DNA from: Corallococcus interemptor | GTDB lineage: Bacteria; Myxococcota; Myxococcia; Myxococcales; Myxococcaceae | Direction: 5' to 3' | Assembly: GCF_003668875.1 (NCBI RefSeq) | Contig: NZ_RAWM01000073.1 | Coordinates: 1-43,488, forward strand | Length of the DNA: 43,488 nucleotides | Shown here: positions 1-7,601 of the stretch, piece by piece | How positions within the stretch are numbered: the stretch's first letter is position 1 | Layout: every line of letters starts with the position of its first letter | Made by a program: the position numbers and the translations under genes | Notes under the pieces: generated by a model | Databases searched by the model: none | Told to the model about the DNA's origin: nothing | Seen by the model: the letters and a program-made list of their open reading frames with translations, nothing else

Positions 1-149
1 TCCCTTCTCGCTGCGCTTTTCAGCGCTGCTCTTGAAGATGAAGATGCCCTCAAAAAATTGACTGCGGTTTCCGCAATCCATTACTGCTTGGGCTTGCTAT
101 TTGGTTTTCAAAGACCGAGCCGCTTGTGCTGCTTCGCGACTTTTGCTAC
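1..149 (-). promoter_or_regulatory. Probable rRNA operon leader (antitermination region), gene body beyond left edge
   Basis: Read on the minus strand, the sequence after the last promoter contains GGTCTTTGAAAACC (103-116), which resembles the boxA-type antitermination and processing element of rRNA leaders and spacers. It is followed by a small hairpin TGCGG-AAA-CCGCA (63-75) and a second hairpin GCGCT-GAAA-AGCGC (13-26) with a GNRA-type loop. No reading frame fits. Together with the promoter array directly upstream, this is best read as the leader of a 16S-23S-5S operon transcribed leftwards out of the window. The rRNA itself is not visible, so this is an inference. Confidence 0.6.
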
Positions 150-178
150 CGTCTACTTCGTTGCCGGTTTTGTTTCAA
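150..178 (-). promoter_or_regulatory. Tandem rrn-type promoter 7 (closest to leader)
   Basis: On the minus strand, -35 TTGAAA (173-178), a 17-base spacer and -10 TAGACG (150-155). It is the most leader-proximal member of the array, and the weakest in its match to the shared TAGAAG -10. Confidence 0.45.
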
Positions 179-193
179 CCGGCGGGGTTGCAG

Positions 194-222
194 CTTCTAT
201 TTCAGTTCGCAGTCAGCGTCAA
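194..222 (-). promoter_or_regulatory. Tandem rrn-type promoter 6
   Basis: Minus strand: -35 TTGACG (217-222), spacer 17, -10 TAGAAG (194-199), followed by a C-rich discriminator. Confidence 0.6.
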
Positions 223-305
223 CTTCGCTTTTGCGTCCTGCGGGCTGTCTCGAATCTCGTCGGCGCCGTCCAGTGACTTCCGCCGCTTCGTTTCGAGGGA
301 GGCGG

Positions 306-335
306 CTTCTACTTCGGCGCCGTCTTCCTTGTCAA
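306..335 (-). promoter_or_regulatory. Tandem rrn-type promoter 5
   Basis: Minus strand: -35 TTGACA (330-335), spacer 18, -10 TAGAAG (306-311), then the GC-rich discriminator CCGCCTCCC. Confidence 0.65.
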
Positions 336-414
336 CCGCTCGCTGTCAGCTTTCCTCACCGCCTTGCGTCCGTCGTGTTGTCTTCCGGACTGCTGCTTCT
401 TCGGTGGGGCGCGG

Positions 415-444
415 CTTCTATCTCTTCGCCGCGTTCACTGTCAA
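415..444 (-). promoter_or_regulatory. Tandem rrn-type promoter 4
   Basis: Minus strand: -35 TTGACA (439-444), spacer 18, -10 TAGAAG (415-420), discriminator CCGCGCCCC. The spacer and discriminator closely match promoter 2 (650-679), which shows that the units are repeats of one another. Confidence 0.65.
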
Positions 445-540
445 CTCGCTTGGTTGACCGCCCTATTTTCTTGTCGGTGCTGCTCTCTCTAACGAAGTGC
501 CTTCCGCGCCAGTGCGCGGGCTTCGAAGCGAGGGGCGCGG

Positions 541-568
541 CTTGTACCACCACCGCATCCGCGATCAA
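541..568 (-). promoter_or_regulatory. Tandem rrn-type promoter 3
   Basis: Minus strand: -35 TTGATC (563-568), spacer 16, -10 TACAAG (541-546), discriminator CCGCGCCCC. The spacer is the shortest of the set. Confidence 0.5.
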
Positions 569-649
569 CCATTTTGGTGGCGACCGTTTGCTGCTGACCG
601 CTCCGAGGTTCCGAGCTGCTGCCTTCGGTTCCTTGCGAGCGGGGCGCGG

Positions 650-679
650 CTTCTACCTCTTTGCCGCGTTCGGGATCAA
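650..679 (-). promoter_or_regulatory. Tandem rrn-type promoter 2
   Basis: Minus strand: -35 TTGATC (674-679), spacer 18, -10 TAGAAG (650-655), discriminator CCGCGCCCC. Confidence 0.6.
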
Positions 680-760
680 CATCCTTCGTCGATCCTTTTC
701 TTCCCCCCGCGCTGACTTTCCGAGGCCCGGGGGCCGACGGTTCGTTGCGCGGGGGTCCAG

Positions 761-789
761 TCTCTAACGCTTCGATTCGGCGACGTCAA
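761..789 (-). promoter_or_regulatory. Tandem rrn-type promoter 1 (most upstream)
   Basis: Minus strand: -35 TTGACG (784-789), spacer 17, -10 TAGAGA (761-766). A short dyad TGATC-N7-GATCA (798-814) lies just upstream. Between 790 and the hydroxylase gene nothing else was recognised. Confidence 0.45.
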
Positions 790-890
790 ACCCTGATTGA
801 TCCGGGCCTGATCATTCCTCCCGAGACGCCCGGGATATGGGCACGCCGTTCCAGGGTGTGAACCCCCGGCTCCGGCTTTCTTTTTCCCCG

Positions 891-1595
891 TCACTCCCCT
901 CGGCGAGCCGCCTGCTCCTCGTCCGGTGGGGCGCGCCACCGCGTTCCGAAGAGCCCGTCTCCGAGGGGAAAGGTGATGTTGAAGTTGTGGCGCCCCATCC
1001 GGCTGGGATCGTGGTGCACCTGGTGGTGGCGCCTCAGGAAGGAGATGCCGGGCAGGCGGGCGCTCCAGTGGCTGCCCGGCAGGTGCGTGGTGAAGTGCAC
1101 CCACTCGTACGCGAGGTAATAGCCGAGCGCCGTGGCGGCGAAGAGCCAGCCTGCGTTGGGGGAGATGAGCAGGAAGCAGAGCGCTCCCAGCGGCGCGGCG
1201 ATGGCTCCCAGGAAGAAGAGGAGCAGGACCGGGGGAAAGAGCACCATCTTGAAGTCCCGGGGGGACTCGTAGGCCATCGCCTCGTGGGTGAAGAAGCGGT
1301 GGTGCTGGACGGTGTGCCGCTCGAACACCAGGCCCAGGCCCCGGGTGCGGTGGTGCATGGGGCCCCGGTGGCCGAGGAACTCGATGGTGTTCGCGAGCGC
1401 GATGACCGCGGGGACTCCGAGCAGCTCCCAGAGCCGGGGGGCCTCCACCTGGCTCAGCGCCAGGGCGATTCCTCCCAGGCATACGAGGCTGGTGAAGGCG
1501 AAGTGGGCCTGCCCCCGGTAACCGGGCCCGATGACCTGGGCCCGGTACTCCTCACGGAAGGCCTGGACCTTGCGGGGGACGGGGCGCGGGTCCAT
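891..1595 (-). CDS. Fatty acid hydroxylase / sterol desaturase superfamily membrane protein
   Basis: This 234-residue protein has the histidine clusters of membrane di-iron hydroxylases and desaturases: H76/H81/H82, H94/H98/H99, H167/H171 and H190/H191/H194/H195. Hydrophobic segments lie near residues 33-49, 58-73, 118-145 and 149-168. Families with this arrangement hydroxylate or desaturate fatty acids, sterols or carotenoids at the cytoplasmic membrane face; the substrate cannot be told from sequence. It begins 4 bases after the def stop codon on the same strand, so the two are probably co-transcribed, although no functional link is obvious. The C-terminus ends in a short charged tail. Confidence 0.8.
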   Translation of the reverse strand: MDPRPVPRKVQAFREEYRAQVIGPGYRGQAHFAFTSLVCLGGIALALSQVEAPRLWELLGVPAVIALANTIEFLGHRGPMHHRTRGLGLVFERHTVQHHRFFTHEAMAYESPRDFKMVLFPPVLLLFFLGAIAAPLGALCFLLISPNAGWLFAATALGYYLAYEWVHFTTHLPGSHWSARLPGISFLRRHHQVHHDPSRMGRHNFNITFPLGDGLFGTRWRAPPDEEQAARRGE

Positions 1596-1599
1596 TCGC

Positions 1600-2139
1600 T
1601 TACGAGCGCTTCGTTCCCTTGTCCTGCGAGGGCTCGTCCTTGCGGCGCGCGAGCGACTTCTGCAGTTTCAGCATGCGCTCCTTGATGAGCTTCTGCTTCA
1701 GGCTGCCCAGGTGCTCCACGAAGACGTGGCCGTCCAGGTGGTCGATTTCGTGCTGGAGCACGTGGGCGAGCCGGCCGTCCGCCTCCAGCTCGTGCCACTC
1801 GCCCGTCTTGTCCTGGTAGCGGACCTTCACGCGCTCGACGCGGGGGCACTTCTCCCAGACGTCCGGTACGGAGAGGCAGCCCTCCTCGTACTTCACGCTC
1901 CCCTCCTTCGAGAGAATCTGGGGGTTCACGATTTCGAACTGGGTGCCGTCCTCGCGGCCGACGATGGCCACGCGCAGGGCGACTCCCACCTGGTTGGCCG
2001 CGATGCCGATGCCCTTGGCTTCCGCCATGGACTCCGACATCTCCTGGAGGAGCGTCTCGAGTGCCGGGCCGAAGTCGGTCACGGGCTGGGTGGGCGAGGT
2101 GAGAACCTTGTGGGGCCAGATGACGATGTCGCGAGCCAT
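1600..2139 (-). CDS. def: Peptide deformylase
   Basis: Removes the N-terminal formyl group from nascent proteins in the cytosol. All three family motifs are present in the 179-residue protein: GIGIAANQ (43-50), EGCLS (86-90, metal ligand Cys88) and HEIDH (130-134, metal ligands His130 and His134, catalytic Glu131). The length is normal for the family, with a lysine/arginine-rich C-terminal extension (residues 150-179). It is the first gene of a likely two-gene unit with the hydroxylase-like gene downstream, and it is divergent from the NTF2-like gene, with 59 bases between the start codons. Confidence 0.95.
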   Translation of the reverse strand: MARDIVIWPHKVLTSPTQPVTDFGPALETLLQEMSESMAEAKGIGIAANQVGVALRVAIVGREDGTQFEIVNPQILSKEGSVKYEEGCLSVPDVWEKCPRVERVKVRYQDKTGEWHELEADGRLAHVLQHEIDHLDGHVFVEHLGSLKQKLIKERMLKLQKSLARRKDEPSQDKGTKRS

Positions 2140-2198
2140 GCGACGGACTCTGCCATGCGGCCTTTTCCATTGCTCGGCCGTTCCGCTAGACCGGTGAC

Positions 2199-2681
2199 AT
2201 GCACCCGCACTCCCAGCTCATCACCGACTTCTATTCGGCCTTCCAGCGGCGCGACGCGGACGGCATGGCCGCCTGCTACCACCCGGACGTGGAGTTCAAC
2301 GACGCCGTGTTCCAGGGCCTGCGCTACGCGGGGGCCACCTCCATGTGGCGCATGCTGCTGGAGCGCGGCAAGGACCTGGAGCTCGACTTCAGCCAGGTCC
2401 AGGCCGATGACCGCACCGGCAGCGCCCACTGGGATGCGCGCTACACCTTCAGCCAGACGGGCCGGAAGGTGCTCAACCGCATTGATGCGTCCTTCGAGTT
2501 CGCCGACGGGAAGATCATCCGCCACACCGACCGGTTCCCCTTCTGGACCTGGTCGCGGCAGGCGCTGGGGCCCGTGGGATGGGCGCTCGGGTGGACTCCG
2601 CTCCTGCACAACAAGGTGCGCGCCCAGGCGGCCGCGGGCCTTCGCAAGTACATGAAGGAGCGCGGCATCACCGGAGCTTGA
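2199..2681 (+). CDS. NTF2/SnoaL-like family protein
   Basis: This 160-residue protein opens with the typical SnoaL-like pattern: a helix with FYSAFQRRD, then CYHPDVEFND, a tryptophan-containing stretch around WRMLLERG, and strands ending in ADGKIIRHTDRFPFWTW. The NTF2-like cone fold binds small hydrophobic ligands or acts as an isomerase or hydrolase; no specific reaction can be assigned. The C-terminal 35 residues extend beyond the core fold. No strong ribosome binding site precedes the ATG. Another, unrelated-looking NTF2-like gene lies at 38391-38816. Confidence 0.75.
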   Translation: MHPHSQLITDFYSAFQRRDADGMAACYHPDVEFNDAVFQGLRYAGATSMWRMLLERGKDLELDFSQVQADDRTGSAHWDARYTFSQTGRKVLNRIDASFEFADGKIIRHTDRFPFWTWSRQALGPVGWALGWTPLLHNKVRAQAAAGLRKYMKERGITGA

Positions 2682-2692
2682 GGGCCCCTGAC

Positions 2693-4135
2693 TCACTCCC
2701 GCACGTCGAGCGTCTTCAGCGTCACGGGCTCCCTGGGGGCCCGCCGTGACAGGGACGCCTCGCAGCGCACCTGGCCCATCCAGTCCGTGTAGCGCAGCGA
2801 GGCCTTGCCGTCCGCGTGCAGCCACAGCGTCGCGTGGCCGTGGTTGCCCCGGTCCTGGCGCACGCCCGTCCACTCCGGGAAGCGCGGCCGGGATTCGAAG
2901 AAGCGCACCGGCGCCACCGGGTACTCCGGGGCGTCCTTCCGCTCGGAGGGGAAGCCTCCGTGGCCCAGGCTGGCGCCGAGGAAGGGCAGGCCCGGCGCGC
3001 GGTCATAGAGCGCTCCGGCCTGGGCGCCTCCCCAGCACCAGAGGTCCACCCACTCGCGCTCCACGACCAGCGCGCGCAGGTCCTCGGTCACCAATGGGTG
3101 CAGCCGCGCCGCGTCCGGTCCGTAGGGCGCGGCGTGGCTCAGCAGGATGTTCATCGCGCCCCGCCGGCGTCCTTCCGACAGGCGCTGCTCCAGCCATTGC
3201 AGCAGCGCGGGTTCGCGGTGGCGGCCCGCTTCGAACCAGGCGGTGTCCAGGCCGATGAGCTGGAAGCGCTCCGCGGCGAGGCAGAAGTAGCTGCCCTCCT
3301 GCGGGTGACGGGGGCCCGCGCCCCGCCGCTCGTCCAGGTAGCGGAAGTAGGCCCCCGCGCCCGAGCGCATCTCCGGCGGCGCGTTCAGCGTCAGGAGCGA
3401 CGTCGTCCCGAGCAGCGGCTCCAGCGGCCCCGCCACGTGCGCGTCGAATTCGCCCTGGCGGCCCGAGTAGAAGACGCCGCCCAGGTGCACCGCGCAGTCC
3501 AGGCGCTCGCCGCGCATCACCAGCTGCCGGGCGATGTAGCGGGAAGCGTATTCGCCCGTGCCGAAGTCTCCGAAGAGCGCCACCTCCACCGGGCGGCCGG
3601 GCTCCGGCTCCCGCAGCGGATAGACGAAGCGGCTCTTCGCCCCGAAGTGCCAGCGGAACGGGGCCTGCTTCACCGCCGCGCCCTGCTCCAGCCACACGGG
3701 GCCGCTGAACAACAGCCAGCCGCGCAGGTCCGCCCGCGGCTCGAAGCGCGTGCGCGCGGGGTCGATGGGGATCTCCTCCGTCCTCAGCGGGAAGGTGAAG
3801 TCCGCGGGCAGTCCTCCCGTGCCCTGACGGGCGTGGCGCTCCGTCGCGTCCAGCTGCTCCTGGAGCTGGCCGGGGTCCGTGAAGAGCAGTTCCAACTCGC
3901 GCAGCGCTTCGACGAACGCGCCCACCGTGACCCTCGCGCCCAGGCCGCTCTCCGTCCAGCGCAGCACGTCCTCCGGCTCGCGCAGGAAGGCGGACTTCAG
4001 CGCGTCCAGCTCCTCCGCGCCGAGGAGCGGCAGGTCCGTGTCCTCCGGCGGCGGTGCCTCCGATGGCGCGCCCCTACCGCTCGCGGGCGGCCGGTAGCCG
4101 AGCGATTCGTAGAGCGGATTCCACCTGCTTTCCAT
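2693..4135 (-). CDS. Metallophosphoesterase-like protein with degenerate active site
   Basis: The 480-residue protein keeps the order and spacing of a calcineurin-like phosphoesterase. An N-terminal helical part (1-110) is followed by VALFGDFGTG (185-194), HLGGVFYSG (217-225), LNAPPEM (250-256), LLSHAAPYG (331-339) and WCWGGAQ (366-372). In active relatives these read GDxGxG, LGDxYYxG, GNHE, a histidine in SH, and GHxH. Here the bridging Asp is Gly220, the Asn-His pair is Pro-Pro and the final two His are Gly/Gln, so most metal ligands are gone. It is probably a non-catalytic binding or scaffold protein. It is convergent with the NTF2-like gene. I saw no signal peptide. Confidence 0.7.
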   Translation of the reverse strand: MESRWNPLYESLGYRPPASGRGAPSEAPPPEDTDLPLLGAEELDALKSAFLREPEDVLRWTESGLGARVTVGAFVEALRELELLFTDPGQLQEQLDATERHARQGTGGLPADFTFPLRTEEIPIDPARTRFEPRADLRGWLLFSGPVWLEQGAAVKQAPFRWHFGAKSRFVYPLREPEPGRPVEVALFGDFGTGEYASRYIARQLVMRGERLDCAVHLGGVFYSGRQGEFDAHVAGPLEPLLGTTSLLTLNAPPEMRSGAGAYFRYLDERRGAGPRHPQEGSYFCLAAERFQLIGLDTAWFEAGRHREPALLQWLEQRLSEGRRRGAMNILLSHAAPYGPDAARLHPLVTEDLRALVVEREWVDLWCWGGAQAGALYDRAPGLPFLGASLGHGGFPSERKDAPEYPVAPVRFFESRPRFPEWTGVRQDRGNHGHATLWLHADGKASLRYTDWMGQVRCEASLSRRAPREPVTLKTLDVRE

Positions 4136-4202
4136 GCGTCCCCCTCGTGATGGCGTCGGATGACCCGGGACGTATTCTCCCAGGCAACCCCGACATTCCG
4201 GC

Positions 4203-4712
4203 TCACCCTGGGGTGCTGGACGCGGCGTCCTTCCGGAAGGCGTAGAGCGTGTAGTACGAGCCCGTGGCGAAGCCGGGCAGCTTGAGCGGGTTGAACACGC
4301 TCAGGTTGGACATCACGCCCCCCACGAAGCCCGGCGGCACCTCCACCAGCTTGAGCGCGCCGCCCGCGAGCACCACGCCCGACTGGGGCTGGTCATTGCT
4401 CACGAGCGTGCACTCGCCGGACGCGCTGAAGGCGCCCACCGGCAGGACGAAGCGTGCATGGAACGGCACCTGCGTGCCCGGGGTGAAGGCCCGGTCCGTC
4501 AGCCGGAAGCAGGCCGTCGCCGAGCCCACCCTTTCGTAGGTGCCGTCGCCCACGGGCACGTAGAGGCCGGCGCCCAGCTTCACCGTGGGGGTGAAGGGCG
4601 CCGCGGCGCACACCGCTTCATCCGGCGGCGTCGCGGCGTCCTCCTGCGAGCGAAAGGCATACACCCACTCCGTGCCGGACTGCAGCCGCACCGTGGCTCC
4701 TGCCTGCGCCAT
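4203..4712 (-). CDS. Hypothetical protein, beta-rich, no recognised domain
   Basis: A 169-residue protein, or 173 if the upstream in-frame ATG at 4724 is used; the internal ATG has the better-spaced purine-rich sequence. It is rich in Val, Gly, Pro and aromatics, with two cysteines near the N-terminal third and alternating hydrophobic stretches typical of beta structure. It lacks a clear signal peptide or membrane segment. It lies between the metallophosphoesterase-like and DUF2378 genes on the same strand, with short gaps (67 and about 44 bases), so loose co-transcription is possible. I do not recognise the family. Confidence 0.55.
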   Translation of the reverse strand: MAQAGATVRLQSGTEWVYAFRSQEDAATPPDEAVCAAAPFTPTVKLGAGLYVPVGDGTYERVGSATACFRLTDRAFTPGTQVPFHARFVLPVGAFSASGECTLVSNDQPQSGVVLAGGALKLVEVPPGFVGGVMSNLSVFNPLKLPGFATGSYYTLYAFRKDAASSTPG

Positions 4713-4756
4713 GCTCGACCCCATCCTTCTTCAGGACCGCGGGTTGTCTGCTCCGG

Positions 4757-5374
4757 TCACTGCCAGGACAGCGCGTACTCCGTGTCCACCGGGCCCGTCT
4801 GCCGGCCCTTCACCTGGACGCCCCGGGCGCCCAGGGCCTCGATGACGGCCTGGAGCACGCCCTCGTGGTACGCGGGCGGCATGAAGTCCCGCTTCATCAG
4901 GAGCTTGCCCGCGCGGTCGCTGGACCACTCCACGCTGCGGTCGCCGTAGCTCACCGCCGCGCGGTAGCCCGTGGGCAGGTTCGTCACCAGGCGCTTGGGG
5001 CTGTCACCCGCGAGCAGCAGCAGCGTCTTGCCCGCCGCGGACGACAGGAAGTCCGTGGTCGCCTGCGTGCCCATCTTGCGCAACATCGCGTCGAAGCCGC
5101 CCAGCTGCGGCCCCATCAACTGCGCTCCCGTGAAGGACAGCTTCAGGAAGCCCGACACCGGGTAGTTGAAGAAGTCCACGAACTTCTTCTCCTGCACCGC
5201 GGCCAGACACTTCTCCACCGCGGCGTCGCCACCAAGGATGCGCACCGCGTTCAGCGCTCCGTTGAAGAACATGCCTCGTGCCGTGTCGTCGGGGGTCGCC
5301 AGGGCCAGGCGCTTCTCCAGGTCCTGGGCAATGGCGGGCTCCAGGACCACGACTTCCTTGCGCTGCTCACTCAT
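4757..5374 (-). CDS. DUF2378 (TIGR02265) family protein
   Basis: The 205-residue protein matches the Myxococcus-type paralogous family TIGR02265/DUF2378. It has the characteristic ARGMFFNG near residue 33, KFVDFFNYPV near 64, a middle GFDAMLRKMG, the stretch TNLPTGYRAAVSYG, and the near-invariant RDFMPPAYHEGVL before a C-terminal ARGV and a final YALSW. These proteins are abundant in myxobacteria and have no established biochemical function. The gene sits 47 bases downstream of the KAS III-like gene on the same strand and may share its transcript. Confidence 0.85.
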   Translation of the reverse strand: MSEQRKEVVVLEPAIAQDLEKRLALATPDDTARGMFFNGALNAVRILGGDAAVEKCLAAVQEKKFVDFFNYPVSGFLKLSFTGAQLMGPQLGGFDAMLRKMGTQATTDFLSSAAGKTLLLLAGDSPKRLVTNLPTGYRAAVSYGDRSVEWSSDRAGKLLMKRDFMPPAYHEGVLQAVIEALGARGVQVKGRQTGPVDTEYALSWQ

Positions 5375-5421
5375 AGAGGGGGGAATCTCCGGGGGGGAGG
5401 AGATGACAACACCCGTGCGCG

Positions 5422-6537
5422 CTACAGCCGCACGAGCTGGGCGCCATAATGGACGTTGGCGCCGACGGCCGCCACCACCACCAGGTCCCCACTGCCGAGT
5501 GAAACACGACCCTGCTCCAGGTCGTCCGCCAGCAGAATCAACATCCCGGCCGCGGACGTATTGCCAATGCGATCCACGTTGCAGGCCACGGCCTCCTTCG
5601 GCAGGCCCGCGCGGCTCACGAACGCGTCCATCACCCGCTTGTTGGGCTGGTGGAAGTAGTAGCGCTTCACCTGCTCACGCACCGTGGGCGTGAGCACCGC
5701 GTCCAGGCACTTCTGCATGTACTCCGGGTAGCTGCGCGCGACCTTGAAGCCGTCCACCACGAAGGCCATGTCGGCCGGGCGCGTGCGACCTGGCTGGTAG
5801 GGCAGCTTCAGCATGCCGCCGCCCCGGCGCGACACCAGCTCCGCGTACGCGTTGCCGGAGAATGAGGAGAGGATGCCCGGGCCGTCCTCGTCGCCCGGCT
5901 GCCTGCGCAGCACCACCGCGCCCGCGCCGTCGCCGAAGACATACATGGACAGGTACGCGTTGAGCGCCTTGGGGCGGCCCGGCGTGGGGGGCAGTTCGTC
6001 CGTGTAGACCTCGCGGTTGAGCAGCGGGGACGTGAACGCCGAGGCCACCACCGCCACCGTGCGGAAGCGGCCGCCGTCCATCATCTTGCGCACCAGGTCC
6101 AGCACGTACGGCGTGCCGCCGCAGCCGTCATCCACCACCAGCGCGAAGGCGTCCTCGCGCAGGCCCAGCCGCTCATGCAGCACCATGGCGTCGTGGTTGA
6201 AGTGCGGCGCGTCCGGGGTGCACGTCACCACGAAGAGCGCGTCCAGCTCCTTCGGATCCACGCCGCCGCGCGAGAGGGCCTGGCGCAGCGACACCTCACA
6301 CATGTCCGTGTTCGTCGCCGGGTAGAAGCGCCCCAGCACGTCGTCCGGCGGGGGGATGGCGCGGCCCGTCTCGTCGTCGAAGTCCCAGAGGAAGCGGCGC
6401 TCCTTGATGCCAATCTTCTCTTCGATGCGGGCGGCCGACCAGCCGGGGATCGCCTTGGCGATCCGCTCGTTGGAGATGGTCCGTGCTGGGACGAACGAAC
6501 CCGCACCCACCACACACACCCGTTCGGTCATTTCCAT
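5422..6537 (-). CDS. 3-oxoacyl-ACP synthase III (KAS III)-like enzyme
   Basis: The 371-residue thiolase-fold protein carries the KAS III catalytic triad: Cys139 in DDGCGG, His296 in FHQPNK and Asn326 in RIGNTSAAG. The closing GSGDLVVVAAVGANVHYG matches the glycine-rich C-terminus of the family. KAS III enzymes condense acyl-CoA with malonyl-ACP to start fatty acid or secondary-metabolite chains. The absence of other fab genes nearby and the divergent N-terminal half suggest a specialised homolog rather than the housekeeping FabH. A second in-frame ATG (residue 3) is an alternative start. The upstream region holds a dyad flanking a TTGACA box. Confidence 0.85.
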   Translation of the reverse strand: MEMTERVCVVGAGSFVPARTISNERIAKAIPGWSAARIEEKIGIKERRFLWDFDDETGRAIPPPDDVLGRFYPATNTDMCEVSLRQALSRGGVDPKELDALFVVTCTPDAPHFNHDAMVLHERLGLREDAFALVVDDGCGGTPYVLDLVRKMMDGGRFRTVAVVASAFTSPLLNREVYTDELPPTPGRPKALNAYLSMYVFGDGAGAVVLRRQPGDEDGPGILSSFSGNAYAELVSRRGGGMLKLPYQPGRTRPADMAFVVDGFKVARSYPEYMQKCLDAVLTPTVREQVKRYYFHQPNKRVMDAFVSRAGLPKEAVACNVDRIGNTSAAGMLILLADDLEQGRVSLGSGDLVVVAAVGANVHYGAQLVRL

Positions 6538-6726
6538 GGCCTCGCGATTTCACAGCCTTGCCGGACGGGATGGATTCCCTGGCTGGGGTGCCTAGAGCAC
6601 GTTCCAGGCCACCTCCTAAGCCCTCGGAAAGACGGAGTTCCGGTTTCTGGACGCGTCATCCGTGAAGGGCGAGCGACGCCAGAACACCCCCTCAGGCCTG
6701 TGAAATCCGCAGGATGGGGAATGCTT

Positions 6727-6783
6727 CAAAAGTGAAGTCACCGGCGTGGAATGAAGCACACGCGATGTGTCAATTCACTTTTG
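6727..6783. promoter_or_regulatory. Inverted repeat flanking a TTGACA box, upstream of KAS III-like gene
   Basis: CAAAAGTGAA (6727-6736) and its exact reverse complement (6774-6783) are 47 bases apart centre to centre. Between them, on the minus strand, is a TTGACA -35-like box (6768-6773); no convincing -10 follows. The rest of the 399-base gap 6538-6936 shows no gene. The segment around 6770-6830 is distinctly richer in A/T than its surroundings, as expected for a regulatory region. Confidence 0.4.
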
Positions 6784-6936
6784 GTAATACTGAATACACA
6801 GACCGTATCTACCATCGGGCCGGCGATATCAATGACCCCCGAGTCGGCCGGGTGATCACCTCTTGTATTGCGCGAGCCGGGACCGATTGGATCCCCCCGC
6901 GACCGATTTCCCGGCCGCGGGGGTCCGCTGCTTCAC

Positions 6937-7470
6937 TCAGAAGGGGATGTTGTCGTCGTCGCCGGGGGGCGGGATTTCGCCGTCGTCCGGCGGGTTGCCG
7001 TAGCCGTAGCCACCGCCCCGGCCGCCTCCGCCACCGCCGCGCGCGGGGGGCTCGCCGCCGCCACCCTCACCGCGCTGCCGGGCAATCTCCGCCTCGATGG
7101 CGGCCAGGAGCTGGCGCTCCTTGTCGTGCCAGCGCGACTTGCTGGGGTCCGCCAGGGAGCGGCGCGCGCCGTTGGCGTAGAACTCCAGGTCCTGGAGGCT
7201 GGCGCCGTAGACGGGGGCGCCCTTGCTGCGGCCGTAGTTGGGCAGGAGCGTGCCGTCGCCACCACCACCACCGCCACCGGACGGGGCGCCCGAGGACGCG
7301 GGACGGCGGTACGCCGGGGCCGACGCCGCGACGGGCGTGGCGCTCATGGACAGCTCGCCCAATTGCAGCGTGAAGCCTTCGTCGTTCCGGTACGCCGTGC
7401 CCACCCGGACCTGCTCCACCGAACCGTCGGGACGGCGGACCGCGACGGTGACTGGATATTGCTCGCTCAT
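6937..7470 (-). CDS. Glycine-rich protein with central ExoX-C/DUF3820-like module and SSB-type C-terminal tip
   Basis: A 177-residue protein starting at the ATG of MSEQYPVTV; an in-frame GTG five codons upstream is too close to the GGAGG. An N-terminal beta-rich part (1-45) is followed by a Gly-rich linker (64-72) and a compact module (75-132) with NYGRSKGAPVYGASLQDLEFY, loosely resembling the small domain found at exonuclease X C-termini. A second Gly-rich linker (136-155) precedes an acidic tip DDDNIPF (171-177). That tip is nearly the SSB C-terminal peptide (DDDIPF), which docks DNA-repair and replication partners. No OB-fold signature of SSB is evident, so it is not the ordinary SSB. A role at SSB-coated DNA is inferred. 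Confidence 0.65.
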   Translation of the reverse strand: MSEQYPVTVAVRRPDGSVEQVRVGTAYRNDEGFTLQLGELSMSATPVAASAPAYRRPASSGAPSGGGGGGGDGTLLPNYGRSKGAPVYGASLQDLEFYANGARRSLADPSKSRWHDKERQLLAAIEAEIARQRGEGGGGEPPARGGGGGGRGGGYGYGNPPDDGEIPPPGDDDNIPF

Positions 7471-7601
7471 GGGGCCGGGATTCACACCTCCACGGCCCGC
7501 ATGTCAATCGAAGGAAGCACTGCGTGTCGGGCCCGAGGCACGCACGGCGGGCCGCTGGGGGCGACCCGTCACGCGGGGACCACCGGGGACGACGTCCTCC
7601 G

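Noticed and set aside
126-767. 213-residue plus-strand reading frame in the promoter region
   Set aside because: Composition is dominated by Arg/Leu/Ser and Cys without any domain pattern, no ribosome binding site, and the same bases are fully explained by tandem minus-strand promoters.
6937-7470. Calling this gene the single-stranded DNA-binding protein ssb
   Set aside because: Only the C-terminal tip and glycine linker match; the N-terminal sequence lacks recognisable OB-fold SSB motifs.
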